DNA from: Nisaea denitrificans DSM 18348
GTDB taxonomy: Bacteria; Pseudomonadota; Alphaproteobacteria; Thalassobaculales; Thalassobaculaceae
Direction: 5' to 3'
Assembly: GCF_000426505.1 (NCBI RefSeq)
Contig: NZ_AUFM01000020.1
Span: 99,196-163,195, forward strand
DNA: 64,000 bases
The position numbers and the translations under genes are program-made. Positions 1-8,899 of this stretch are shown piece after piece. The notes beneath the pieces are model-generated. The model worked only from the letters and a program-made list of their open reading frames with translations. It did not search any database and was not told the DNA's origin. Each line of letters begins with the position of its first letter. Position 1 is the first letter of the stretch.

Positions 1-1688
1 CCCCCGTTCACGGTGGCGCTGCCGACGATGGCGGCGAACTCGATATTGTCGAGCTGTACGGTCGAGCCGGTGGGCAGGCCGGACGTGTCAATGACGAAAG
101 CCTCGGAGCCGGAGGTGGACGTGCTGCCGGTGATCTGGACTGTCTGGGCGGTCGAGCCGGAACTGGAGAAGCCGATGGTGCGGACATCCAGCGCCATGCT
201 GCCGGAGCCATTGATGAAACTCTGGCCGTGGCCGGAGAGGAAGCTTTGCGCCCCCACAACCGGCTCGGTGGTCTGGATCTGTTGCGTGAGAGAGGTCGTC
301 GCCGCGGTCGAGGTGACCGCCGTCGAGGTGCCGGAATTGGTTAGCGAAAGGCCGGAGGGCAGGGTCGCGGTGACGGTGTTGCCGCTGCCGGTATTCTGCA
401 CAAGCGCGCCGGAGGCGGTGCCGCCGGTATTGTTCACAAGCGTGCGGCCGGTGGCCGTACCGGCGGTATCTTCCGAGGTCTGGTTTGTCACCGTCAGACC
501 GCTGCCAGAGGAACTGCCCGACGAGCCACCGCTGCCGCCGGATGATGGCGGGGTGTAGGACACGGCGGTCAGGGTCGTGGTGCTGCCGTCGTAGGCTGCG
601 TTAAACTTGAGCGAGGCACTCGTTCCAGCGAGGTTGATTGTCTCGCTGCCACTGCCAACCGAGAGGGTGCTGCCGACAACACTCCCGTTCAGGCTGGAAA
701 GGTCCTGGCCGTTGACCAGGATCTGGTCCCCGGAAGCGAGGCCGGAGATCGTGTCCCCGTTGAATTCCGAAGCCGTGCCGTAGAAGATATCGTTGCCGTC
801 GCCGCCGCTGAGCAGGTCGTTGTCCGCGCCGCCGCGCAGGGTGTCGACGCCGGCGTCGCCGATCAGGGTGTCGCTGCCGGCGTCGCCGAAGAGGAGATCG
901 GCACCGGCACCGCCGACCAGGCTGTCATTGCCGAGATGTCCGGATATCGTATCGTTGCCGTCGCCGCCCAGCAGGGTATCGGATTCCGTGCCGCCATTTA
1001 TGCTGTCGTTGCCATCCTCGCCATACACAAGATCGTTTCCTCCTCCAACGACGAGAAGATCGTCGCCGAGGCCGCCATAGACCGTGTCGTTGCCGTCGGA
1101 AGAGTAGATAGAATCGTTTCCAGCCAGTCCGCTGATCGTATCGTCGGCGGTGTGGCCGGTGAGAAAGTCATTTCCAGCCGTTCCGGTTATGGGCACCGGG
1201 CCCAAGCTTTCCGGATACGAGGCAAGGGCGGAGGGAGCGAAGACGGTCGCCGCCGCGGCCAAACCGCTCCATCCGGCGTCTGCGCCGAGATCGGTTTCCG
1301 AGGCGTGGACCGGGACACCGAGATGGGCCTCCAGCCCGGAGATGAACTTCCGACCCGCCTGGTTTGACCCGGTCGAGCAGGCCATGAGCAGCACGTCCGC
1401 GCCGGGCGCCAGTGCGGCGCGGATACTGGCGAGCGCGTCGGCTTTGAGTTCGAGCGTTTCCCGATCGATGCGCTGTCCCGAAAGTGTGAAAGTCCCGGGG
1501 CCGCCATGGGTCAGAATGGCAATCTGCCCTACCGGCGCGGCGCGGGCGACGATGGAGGCGATTTCGGAAAGCGGGTCGGCCCATGACGCCAGCCGATGCA
1601 CCCTGGCATCCGGATCAAGACCCTCTACCAGAAGGTGGGCATACCGGACGGAGGAATCGACGAACAGAACGGTTTCGTGGCGTGTCAT
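1..1688 (-). CDS. DUF4347 / RTX-repeat secreted protein (C-terminus beyond window)
   Basis: An uninterrupted minus-strand frame runs from an ATG at 1688 (GAGG about 12 nt upstream) off the left edge, giving about 562 residues. Residues about 5-160 match the DUF4347 domain found at the N-terminus of large bacterial surface proteins (VLFVDSSV, ILTHGGPG, LLMACSTGSN). Residues about 168-305 carry hemolysin-type calcium-binding nonapeptides (GGxGND-like units such as GLAGNDSI and GGDGNDIFY). A Ser/Gly/Thr-rich linker follows near 380-395, then further repetitive low-complexity sequence. There is no Sec signal, as expected for type I secretion, whose signal would lie at the missing C-terminus. Probable role is a large secreted or cell-surface adhesin-like protein; the function is inferred. 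No secretion genes are in the window. Confidence 0.85.
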   Translation of the reverse strand, partial: MTRHETVLFVDSSVRYAHLLVEGLDPDARVHRLASWADPLSEIASIVARAAPVGQIAILTHGGPGTFTLSGQRIDRETLELKADALASIRAALAPGADVLLMACSTGSNQAGRKFISGLEAHLGVPVHASETDLGADAGWSGLAAAATVFAPSALASYPESLGPVPITGTAGNDFLTGHTADDTISGLAGNDSIYSSDGNDTVYGGLGDDLLVVGGGNDLVYGEDGNDSINGGTESDTLLGGDGNDTISGHLGNDSLVGGAGADLLFGDAGSDTLIGDAGVDTLRGGADNDLLSGGDGNDIFYGTASEFNGDTISGLASGDQILVNGQDLSSLNGSVVGSTLSVGSGSETINLAGTSASLKFNAAYDGSTTTLTAVSYTPPSSGGSGGSSGSSSGSGLTVTNQTSEDTAGTATGRTLVNNTGGTASGALVQNTGSGNTVTATLPSGLSLTNSGTSTAVTSTAATTSLTQQIQTTEPVVGAQSFLSGHGQSFINGSGSMALDVRTIGFSSSGSTAQTVQITGSTSTSGSEAFVIDTSGLPTGSTVQLDNIEFAAIVGSATVNG

Positions 1689-2151
1689 GACGTGCTTTGC
1701 CTCACTTTTCGTGACGGTGCGGGGCCGGATGGTTTGCTGGGGAACTCTGAGGCCGCCGGTAGCAAAATGCGTCGTTGGTGGAGACACGGTTCAAGGTGTT
1801 CGAACGCACGCAATCGTGCTGCGCCTGCCGGCGAATTTCTGAAGCTCGTGTCGCCCATATGTCCGTTCCGCGGCCTTCTGCCAGGAAGAGGGGATCGGTC
1901 TTGTACGGTGCGTGATGTGCCGCCAAGACTCGATCCGAGTTGCTGTTCTTTGCTCTGACCTGTTTCTGCTTCTGCACTCACAGGTCTGTTGGCGCTAGAA
2001 TAAGGCCGTAGCCTTCAACCAAGATGATATCGAGGGCAGGGTCAGGCTGCTTTGCTGGCTGTCTCAAAATCTTTGTGCGTATGTCTCATCGCGTTGTATT
2101 GATTGTTTGAAAGCCTTTTCTGCGTGAGAGCATCTTCAAGAGTGAGGTGAG
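1689..2151. other. Intergenic region between divergent RTX and AraC genes
   Basis: About 460 bases lie between the divergent starts of the RTX protein and the AraC-family regulator. I see no convincing gene; the short open frames here have no family resemblance. The region must hold the promoters of both genes and could hold a site for the AraC protein, but I could not pick out a defined repeat. Confidence 0.5.
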
Positions 2152-3243
2152 ATGGGGTTGGAGACAGAACCGCGAATTCCGTCATTGTCTCTGTTGCCCG
2201 GTATGGCCCCGCCGGAGGAGCTTTACTGGCATTGGCGCCGGGCGGTTTCGCCTTATTTCGATACAATCCCCCTTGAGGACCCCCGCAACCCGCCGCAACT
2301 GCCTGAACTGCAAATGTTCAATGCGGAGGGGTTCCTGTCCGTGAACGTGAAGTTCTCGGGGCAGAAATTCATCCGGGACAGCTCATGGCTCCGCCGGAAT
2401 GACGATTCCGATCATGTGGCCCTGCAGTTTCTCGTCAGCGGCCGGAACCAATGCGAGAATGGCGGCTCTGACTTTGTCATGGAGAGCCGCGGAATTTATG
2501 CCCTCAATATGGGGTATGAGATCGATGCCCAATGTTCCGATGCCGAGGTCTTGAGTGTGATCCTGCCCCGTAACCGGGTGAGCGAAGATCTCCCGGCATT
2601 GGCGGATGCCCGTGGGCTGATGTTCGATACTGGTTCGACATCGGGAAAACTGCTCGCCGGCTTCTTTCATCTCCTTCGCGACACCCTGCCAACTACGACA
2701 GTCAGGGATGCGCCGGTTCTCAGCGAGAGCCTGATCGGTCTGCTGCGTGCCCTGATCATGGCTGGCGACCCCACTTCCATAGAGGCGCAGTCCGGCGTGC
2801 TCGCCTCGGTTCAGAGATATATCGATCGCAATTTGGGTGATCCAGCGCTCGGCATTGAGTCGATTTGCGCCCACTTCCGGATGTCCAGGGCAACGCTTTA
2901 CAGGATTCTTGCACCGCATGGAGGCGTGCGGGATTACATCCAGCGGCGGCGATTGATGGGGGTTTTCAGGGCATTGGCCGCGCCGGCCAACATGGGTCGC
3001 GGTGTTTTCGATATTGCGCTCGAGTTCGGTTTCGGCACCCCCAGTTATTTCTCCCACCGCTTTCGGGAGCATTTCGGCATGTCGCCCAGCGAGGCCCGTG
3101 AAGCGGCCCAGAGTCATTTCCTGCGCGGCAACCAGCTGTTCCAGGGTGGCGAGGACGAAGGCCTCTCGGATGTCGAGACCATGCTGCGCTGGTCGAAGGA
3201 GCTGGGAGCATCGGGCCGCAGTGATATCGAGCCCGTTTCTTAG
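2152..3243 (+). CDS. AraC-family transcriptional regulator
   Basis: A 363-residue protein. The N-terminal ~200 residues resemble the AraC-binding-like sensor region of the OxyR/FeaR-type branch. Residues about 223-320 form the double helix-turn-helix, including MSRATLYRILAPHGG for the first HTH and the signature IALEFGFGTPSYFSHRF for the second. The start ATG is preceded by GTGAGGTGAG. It is divergent from the RTX gene, which is therefore a candidate target, and it ends head-to-head with the DUF3750 gene, their stop codons overlapping. The effector is unknown. The family call is firm; the target is inference. Confidence 0.9.
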   Translation: MGLETEPRIPSLSLLPGMAPPEELYWHWRRAVSPYFDTIPLEDPRNPPQLPELQMFNAEGFLSVNVKFSGQKFIRDSSWLRRNDDSDHVALQFLVSGRNQCENGGSDFVMESRGIYALNMGYEIDAQCSDAEVLSVILPRNRVSEDLPALADARGLMFDTGSTSGKLLAGFFHLLRDTLPTTTVRDAPVLSESLIGLLRALIMAGDPTSIEAQSGVLASVQRYIDRNLGDPALGIESICAHFRMSRATLYRILAPHGGVRDYIQRRRLMGVFRALAAPANMGRGVFDIALEFGFGTPSYFSHRFREHFGMSPSEAREAAQSHFLRGNQLFQGGEDEGLSDVETMLRWSKELGASGRSDIEPVS

Positions 3244-4010
3244 TCCTGCATCCCAACCCGGCCGATTCCGGGCAGTTTCAGAGCCGGGTTCTTCAGGTCG
3301 ACGCCAATCGTTAGCCCGAGGACATTCACCTCTACACCTTCCTCCAGCGCCAGCATCACACCGGCCAGACCGAAGAGGGAAATCTGGAAGCCTGTGCCGC
3401 TCGGTGCTTTGGCGAAGACACCGCCTTCGGGGATGAAATCCTTGCCGATCGCGGTTGGTGGCAGGTCGAGGCTGAGTTCGGGTACTGCGCGGGCAATATG
3501 GGCCGTGAAGGTGTTGCTGTTCGGGCCGGGCCAGATCCGGTAGCTGGCGGCATGCGGATAGGAATTCGCGGCGGCGAAGATGCGGGGAATCAGGGTTTCG
3601 GCTTCCGCACCACGGATTTCCCGCAGCAGATCGGGTTTTGAGCCGAACCAGTAGCCGTCCGGGTTACCGTTGGTGGCCCGGACGGCGGTATTGGAATGCC
3701 GCAGTTGCCAGCCCATTACCTCGAAACGGGTGTAGTGCGCGGCATCGGGCTGCTTGACGGCGATCCAGGTATGCACACCGAAGATGCCGCGCCAGCTCCA
3801 GGCGCGGGCGGCATAGACATGAACCACGGCTTCCGGTGTCGTTTCGGGTGACGGCGCAATCTCGGCTGAATCCCGCCGCGCCTGACTCCAGTGCGTTGGA
3901 CCTTCCGCCCATTTCCCGACCGCGCTGGCAGCCAGCGGTAAGCCGAGAAAGCCGACCAGTACCAGACCGAATAAAGTGATGCGTTTGAAGACAATCCTGA
4001 CGTGCGCCAT
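3240..4010 (-). CDS. DUF3750 family membrane-anchored protein
   Basis: A 256-residue protein with an N-terminal hydrophobic segment (residues about 11-31, FGLVLVGFLGLPLAASA) that acts as signal peptide or anchor. The body resembles the DUF3750 family of proteobacterial proteins (AARAWSWRGIFGVHTWIAVK, YWFGSKPDLLREIRG, WPGPNSNTFTAHIARAVPEL). Function is unknown; the WPGPNSNTF stretch is the recognisable core. No clear Shine-Dalgarno precedes the ATG. The stop overlaps the end of the convergent AraC gene. It lies downstream of the indolepyruvate oxidoreductase gene, with a hairpin between them, so it may be expressed separately. Confidence 0.8.
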   Translation of the reverse strand: MAHVRIVFKRITLFGLVLVGFLGLPLAASAVGKWAEGPTHWSQARRDSAEIAPSPETTPEAVVHVYAARAWSWRGIFGVHTWIAVKQPDAAHYTRFEVMGWQLRHSNTAVRATNGNPDGYWFGSKPDLLREIRGAEAETLIPRIFAAANSYPHAASYRIWPGPNSNTFTAHIARAVPELSLDLPPTAIGKDFIPEGGVFAKAPSGTGFQISLFGLAGVMLALEEGVEVNVLGLTIGVDLKNPALKLPGIGRVGMQD

Positions 4011-4044
4011 CAGGATGACATGGGGCGAGGGCCATGAGATGCAA

Positions 4045-4073
4045 GGCCGGCCCCGTCATGAACGGGACCGGCC
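4045..4073 (-). terminator. Hairpin downstream of the indolepyruvate oxidoreductase gene
   Basis: GGCCGG-C-CCCGT / ACGGG-A-CCGGCC forms an 11-bp stem with one mismatch and a five-base loop, starting a few bases past the stop codon at 4081. The T-tract on the minus strand is weak (TTGCATCT), so termination may be only partial. Confidence 0.45.
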
Positions 4074-4080
4074 AAGTGCT

Positions 4081-7000
4081 TTATTCCGCAGCGTTACGGG
4101 TTGCCGCGGGATTCCGGAAAGCCTCGAGGGCTTCTTCACGGCGCGTGGCCGCATTCTTCAGATGCCGTTCCTTCACATGGCCATAGCCACGGATATGTTC
4201 CGGGACGGTTGCGAGGGTGACGGCGGCGGCATGGTTCTCGCTGGAAAGGCCGCGGGCGACCTCTTCCATGTCCGTGAAATACTCCTCGATCAGCCGGCGT
4301 TCCGTGCGCCGCTCCTCTGTTCGGCCGAACGGATCGAAGGCAGTCCCGCGCAGGCCTTTCAGTTTCGCCAGAAGACCAAAGGCGGTGAAGATCCACGGCC
4401 CATAGGCGCGCTTTTTCAGCTCCCCGGTCTCCGGATCGCGTTGGGCGAGGAGAGGTGGCGCCAGATTTACTTCAAGCTTGAATTTTCCCTCGAACTGCTC
4501 GTCAAGCTGTTGCCAGAAGGCCGGTTCGGTATAAAGCCGGGCGACCTCGTATTCGTCCTTATAGGCCATCAGCTTGAAGGCATAGCGGGCTACGGCTTCC
4601 GACAGTTTTTCGGAGCCGGGCATTGCCCGTTCCTCGGCCGCCCGGACCGTTTCGACCAGCCCGGCATAGCGCGCGGCATAGCCGGCATTCTGGTAGGCGG
4701 TGAGTTCCGTGATGCGCCGCTCGATGGTCTCGTCGAGAGTGGCGGACAGACCGAGATGCTTCGGAGGTTCCACCACGGGGGCGGCGGCCTTTTCGACCGT
4801 GGCAAGATCATGCGCGGCCCTGCGGCCCCAGAGGAACGCCTTCTTGTTGAACTCGACCGCGACCCCGTTCAGCTCGACCGCCTTGAGGATGGCCTCGCCC
4901 GTCAGCGGCACCTGGCCGAGCTGGTAGGCATAGCCGAGCATGAAGAGGTTGGAAGCGATACTGTCACCCAGCAGGGCGGTGGCGATCCGGTTGGCATCGA
5001 GGAAGTGGGTCGAGTTTTCGCCACAGGAGCTTTTGAGCGCCGCTTTCACCGCTTCGGCCGGGAATTGCAGATCCGGGTTCTGAGTGAAGGCGCCGTTCAT
5101 GGTCTGCTGGATATTCACGATGGCGGTGGTGTCGCCAAGGCTGAGCTTGGACAGACTGTCCAAGCCGACCGCCGTGATCATGTCGCAGGCCAGCAGCAGG
5201 TTGGCCGATCCGGCGGCGATCCGGACCGCATGCAGGTCTTCGGGTTTCTTCGCCAGTCGGACATGGGTGACGACGGAGCCGTTCTTCTGGGCCAGGCCGA
5301 TCTGGTCGAGGACGGTGACGCCCTTGTCTTCCAGATGCGCGGCCATGCCGAGCAGGGCGCCGATGGTGACGACGCCGGTGCCGCCGATACCGGTGACGAC
5401 GATGTTGTAGGGATGATCCAGCGCCGGGAGCGTAGGCTCCGGCAGAACCGGAAAGATATCAGCGCGGGCCGCAGTCTCTGGCTGCGCGCCGGTTTTCTTC
5501 CGGATGCCGCCGCCGACCACATTCACGAAGCTCGGGCAGAAACCCTTGGCGCAGGAATAATCCTTGTTGCAGGAGCTTTGGTCGATGGCCCGCTTGCGGC
5601 CGAATTCGGTTTCCACCGGGGTCAGCGAGACGCAGTTGGACTGCACGCCGCAATCGCCGCAGCCTTCGCAGACTTGCTGGTTGATGAACAGCCGCTTTTC
5701 CGGCTCCGGCAGCAGGCCGCGCTTGCGCCGGCGGCGCTTCTCGGTGGCGCAGGTCTGGTCGTACAGAATGATGGTGACGCCTTCGGTCTCGCGCAGTTCC
5801 TTCTGTACACTGTCCAGCTCGTCCCGGTGGTGCAGGGTGGCGAAATCCGGCCAGTGGGTGCCGAGCGGATACTTATCCGGCTCGTCGGTGATGATGCGCA
5901 GGGCCGCGACCCGTTCGGCCGCAACCTGATTGGCGATCTCCAGCACCGAAAAGGCGCCTTCCGCCGGTTGGCCGCCGGTCATGGCGACGGCGTCGTTATA
6001 GAGGATCTTGTAGGTGATGTTCACGTTCGCGGCGACGGCGGCGCGGATCGCCAGCAGGCCGGAATGGGTGTAGGTGCCATCGCCCAGATTGACGAACATG
6101 TGCTTGTGCTCGGTGAACGGCGCCATGCCGATCCACGGCGAGCCCTCGGCGCCCATCTGGGTGAATGTCTTGGTCTCCCGATGGGGCATCCAGCTTGCCA
6201 GGAAGTGGCAGCCGATGCCGGCGAAGGAGATGCTGCCGTCCGGGACTTTCGTCGAGGTGTTGTGCGGGCAGCCGGAACAGAAATAGGGGATGCGCTGGAA
6301 GTCCGTCACCGGCTTCAGCGCGGTCTTGGCGTGATCTTCAAGAAAAGCCAGCCGGTCGCGCAGGCGGCTATGGTCCCGCAGCTTCAGAACGCGCCGGGCA
6401 AGCAGCCGGGCGATGCTGCTGGCGGACAGCTCACCATTGGTCGGCATGATGACGGCACCGGTCTCGTCCTTCTTGCCGATGACGCGCGGTCGGTCGGCGA
6501 GGTCGAACAGGATCTGCTTTACCTGATCCTCGATCAGCGGGCGCTTCTCCTCGATCACCAGAACTTCCTCGAGCCCGGCGGCGAATTCCTTCAGTCCCTG
6601 CGGCTCCAGCGGCCAGGGCATGGCGACCTTGTAGATGCGCAGGCCGAGATCGGCTGCTTCCTGATCGGAGATGCCGAGATCGTCGAGTGCCTGTCGGACA
6701 TCGAGGTAGGACTTGCCGACGGTGATGATACCGATCCTGGGCTTAGGGCTGTCCAGCATCACCTTGTCGAGCCTGTTGGCACGGGCAAAGGCGAGTATGG
6801 CGGGCAGTTTGTGGCTGTGCAGCCGTTCCTCCTGCTCCAGCCAGGGGTCCGGCCAGCGGATATTCAGCCCGCCTGCCGGCATGGCGAAATCATCGGGGGT
6901 AACGATTTCGAGCTGTAGCGGGTCGATATCGATGGAGGCGGAGCTGTCCATATTCTCCGCCGTCGCCTTCAGCCCGACCCAGCAACCGCTGAACCGGGAC

Positions 7001-7569
7001 ATGGCAAAACCGTAAAGCCCATAATCCAGCACATCCTGCACGCCGGCCGGATGCAGCATCGGAATGCAGGCATCCATGAAGGCATATTCGCTCTGGTGCG
7101 GGATGGTGGAGGATTTGGCCACATGGTCGTCGCCGGCCACCGCCAGGACGCCGCCATGCTGCGCGGAGCCAGCGAAGTTCGCGTGCTTGAAGGCATCGCC
7201 GGAGCGGTCGACGCCGGGGCCCTTGCCGTACCAGATGGAAAACACGCCATCATATTTGGCGCCGGGATAGAGGCCGGTCTGCTGGCTGCCCCAGACGGCG
7301 GTGGCAGCGAGGTCTTCGTTCAGGCCCGGCTGGAACTCGATATTGTTCTTCTGCATGAACGCGCGGGCGCGCCAGAGCTGCATGTCATAGGTGCCGAGCG
7401 GCGAGCCGCGGTATCCTGAGATGAAGCAGGCTGTGTTGAGATCTCGCGCGGCATCGCGCTGTCGCTGTGCCATGGGCACGCGCACAAGCGCCTGGATGCC
7501 GGTCATGTAAACCCGCCCCCGGTCGAGGGCGTATTTGTCGTCGAGCGAGACGGACTTGAGTGCCGTCAT
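4081..7569 (-). CDS. Indolepyruvate ferredoxin oxidoreductase family protein (fused IorA/IorB type)
   Basis: A 1162-residue fused 2-oxoacid oxidoreductase that uses thiamine diphosphate and Fe-S clusters to oxidatively decarboxylate aryl or branched 2-oxoacids (such as indolepyruvate) to acyl-CoA. The N-terminal third is the pyrimidine-binding region (SGYRGSPLGTYD). Conserved cysteines occur near residue 433 (YFCSGCPHNTS). The TPP motif NLGDGTYTHSG is near 490 and a ferredoxin-like cluster CEGCGDCGVQSNC near 636. The gamma/IorB-type domain begins with VVTGIGGTGVVTIGALLG near 725. I chose the ATG at 7569, with GGGGAG five bases upstream, over an in-frame ATG 12 codons earlier. It stands alone; exact substrate not determined. 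Confidence 0.93.
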   Translation of the reverse strand: MTALKSVSLDDKYALDRGRVYMTGIQALVRVPMAQRQRDAARDLNTACFISGYRGSPLGTYDMQLWRARAFMQKNNIEFQPGLNEDLAATAVWGSQQTGLYPGAKYDGVFSIWYGKGPGVDRSGDAFKHANFAGSAQHGGVLAVAGDDHVAKSSTIPHQSEYAFMDACIPMLHPAGVQDVLDYGLYGFAMSRFSGCWVGLKATAENMDSSASIDIDPLQLEIVTPDDFAMPAGGLNIRWPDPWLEQEERLHSHKLPAILAFARANRLDKVMLDSPKPRIGIITVGKSYLDVRQALDDLGISDQEAADLGLRIYKVAMPWPLEPQGLKEFAAGLEEVLVIEEKRPLIEDQVKQILFDLADRPRVIGKKDETGAVIMPTNGELSASSIARLLARRVLKLRDHSRLRDRLAFLEDHAKTALKPVTDFQRIPYFCSGCPHNTSTKVPDGSISFAGIGCHFLASWMPHRETKTFTQMGAEGSPWIGMAPFTEHKHMFVNLGDGTYTHSGLLAIRAAVAANVNITYKILYNDAVAMTGGQPAEGAFSVLEIANQVAAERVAALRIITDEPDKYPLGTHWPDFATLHHRDELDSVQKELRETEGVTIILYDQTCATEKRRRRKRGLLPEPEKRLFINQQVCEGCGDCGVQSNCVSLTPVETEFGRKRAIDQSSCNKDYSCAKGFCPSFVNVVGGGIRKKTGAQPETAARADIFPVLPEPTLPALDHPYNIVVTGIGGTGVVTIGALLGMAAHLEDKGVTVLDQIGLAQKNGSVVTHVRLAKKPEDLHAVRIAAGSANLLLACDMITAVGLDSLSKLSLGDTTAIVNIQQTMNGAFTQNPDLQFPAEAVKAALKSSCGENSTHFLDANRIATALLGDSIASNLFMLGYAYQLGQVPLTGEAILKAVELNGVAVEFNKKAFLWGRRAAHDLATVEKAAAPVVEPPKHLGLSATLDETIERRITELTAYQNAGYAARYAGLVETVRAAEERAMPGSEKLSEAVARYAFKLMAYKDEYEVARLYTEPAFWQQLDEQFEGKFKLEVNLAPPLLAQRDPETGELKKRAYGPWIFTAFGLLAKLKGLRGTAFDPFGRTEERRTERRLIEEYFTDMEEVARGLSSENHAAAVTLATVPEHIRGYGHVKERHLKNAATRREEALEAFRNPAATRNAAE

Positions 7570-7881
7570 GATATCTCCCCGGCATTTCTGGGTGCCGATT
7601 GTCACGGCACTCCACTTGTTTCATTTGCAATTAAGGTATGCCTCTACCGGGGGCGCGGCAATCGGTGCAGAAGGTGCGGCACAAAAACGCAAGAAATCGA
7701 CAATGTGACGCGACAGAACGACGCAGTTTTTCGTTAATCCAAGTGCGCGCGAAATGAAAAGCATGCTTCGATCACGAACCGTCGAATATGAAATTCCTGT
7801 TTCGGGAGCTTGGCGCCCCGGATTCCTTCCGGCATAAGGGATCCCGGAAATGACAGTGCTCCACCGATCCGGAAGAGGCTT

Positions 7882-8874
7882 ATGACGATACTGCTGACTG
7901 GCGCTGCAGGGTTTATCGGCATGCATGTAGCGGAGCTGTTGCTGGCACGCGGCGAGCGTGTTGTCGGGATCGATAATCTCAACAGCTACTACGACCCGGC
8001 TTTGAAACATGCCCGGCTGAAAAATCTGGAAGGCCGCAACGGCTTTACCTTCGAGGAGCTGGAGATCGCGGACGCGGACGCTGTGATGGGGCTGACGGCG
8101 CGCTATCCCGATATTGACCGGGTGGTGCATCTGGCAGCGCAAGCCGGTGTGCGCTACTCCATCGACCATCCGGGCGATTATGTCCGCAGCAACCTTGTCG
8201 GCCATGCCAACATGCTGGAGTTCGTCCGCGGCCTGATGGACCGGCCGGGCGGCTGCAAGAATTTCGTCTATGCCTCCTCCTCCTCGGTCTATGGCGCCAA
8301 CAAGGAAATGCCGTTCAGCACCGATCAGAAGACCGACAGCCCGGTCTCCTTCTATGGCGCGACCAAGAAGGCGAACGAGCTGCTAAGCTATTCCTACGCC
8401 CATCTCTACCGGGTGCCGTCCATCGGCCTGCGCTTCTTCACGGTCTACGGACCCTGGGGCCGGCCGGACATGTCTCCCTGGCTGTTCGCCAGCGCCATCC
8501 TCGAAGGCCGGCCGATCAAGGTTTTCAACAATGGCGACATGATGCGCGACTTCACCTATATCGCGGACATCGCCGCCGGTGTCGTCGGCGCGCTCGATAC
8601 CCCGCCATCGGGCGAAGGCGAGGCCTGCCCGCACAAGGTCTACAATATCGGCAACAACAAGCCGGTGAAGCTGCTGGATTATATCCGGGTGATCGAGAAA
8701 GCCTGCGGTGTCGAGGCGATCATGGACATGCAGCCGATGCAGGCGGGCGACGTCTACGCCACCTACGCCAACATCGATCCGGCATCAGAAGATTTCGGCT
8801 ACGCGCCAAGCACGCCAGTCGAGGAAGGCATCCCCGCCTTCGTCGACTGGTACCGGAAGTATCACGGGACCTAG
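7882..8874 (+). CDS. NAD-dependent nucleotide-sugar epimerase (UDP-glucuronate 4-epimerase type)
   Basis: A 330-residue extended short-chain dehydrogenase/reductase. It has the Rossmann motif TGAAGFIG at residues about 6-13, the catalytic SSSSVYG serine region, and the Y-x3-K pair in SFYGATKKANE. Similarity to UDP-glucuronate/UDP-GlcNAc 4-epimerases is best (IDNLNSYYDPALKHARL, YGPWGRPDMSPWLFASAIL). It would supply uronic sugar nucleotides for surface polysaccharide. The start ATG is preceded by GGAAGAGG, which favours it over an upstream in-frame start. No polysaccharide cluster is adjacent. Substrate assignment is by family resemblance. Confidence 0.9.
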   Translation: MTILLTGAAGFIGMHVAELLLARGERVVGIDNLNSYYDPALKHARLKNLEGRNGFTFEELEIADADAVMGLTARYPDIDRVVHLAAQAGVRYSIDHPGDYVRSNLVGHANMLEFVRGLMDRPGGCKNFVYASSSSVYGANKEMPFSTDQKTDSPVSFYGATKKANELLSYSYAHLYRVPSIGLRFFTVYGPWGRPDMSPWLFASAILEGRPIKVFNNGDMMRDFTYIADIAAGVVGALDTPPSGEGEACPHKVYNIGNNKPVKLLDYIRVIEKACGVEAIMDMQPMQAGDVYATYANIDPASEDFGYAPSTPVEEGIPAFVDWYRKYHGT

Positions 8875-8899
8875 CGCCGCAGCGTTCACCGTCAGCTTC

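Noticed and set aside
13..1080. Plus-strand frames opposite the RTX region
   Set aside because: The repetitive Pro/Ser/Val translations mirror the nonapeptide repeats on the other strand; the minus-strand reading gives a real domain order.
3976..6918. A 980-codon open frame on the plus strand opposite the indolepyruvate oxidoreductase gene
   Set aside because: It is antisense to a gene with clear Fe-S and TPP motifs; long antisense frames are expected in very GC-rich DNA, and its translation shows no family resemblance.
7621..8205. A 194-codon minus-strand frame before the oxidoreductase gene
   Set aside because: It is antisense to the epimerase and shows no family resemblance or ribosome site.
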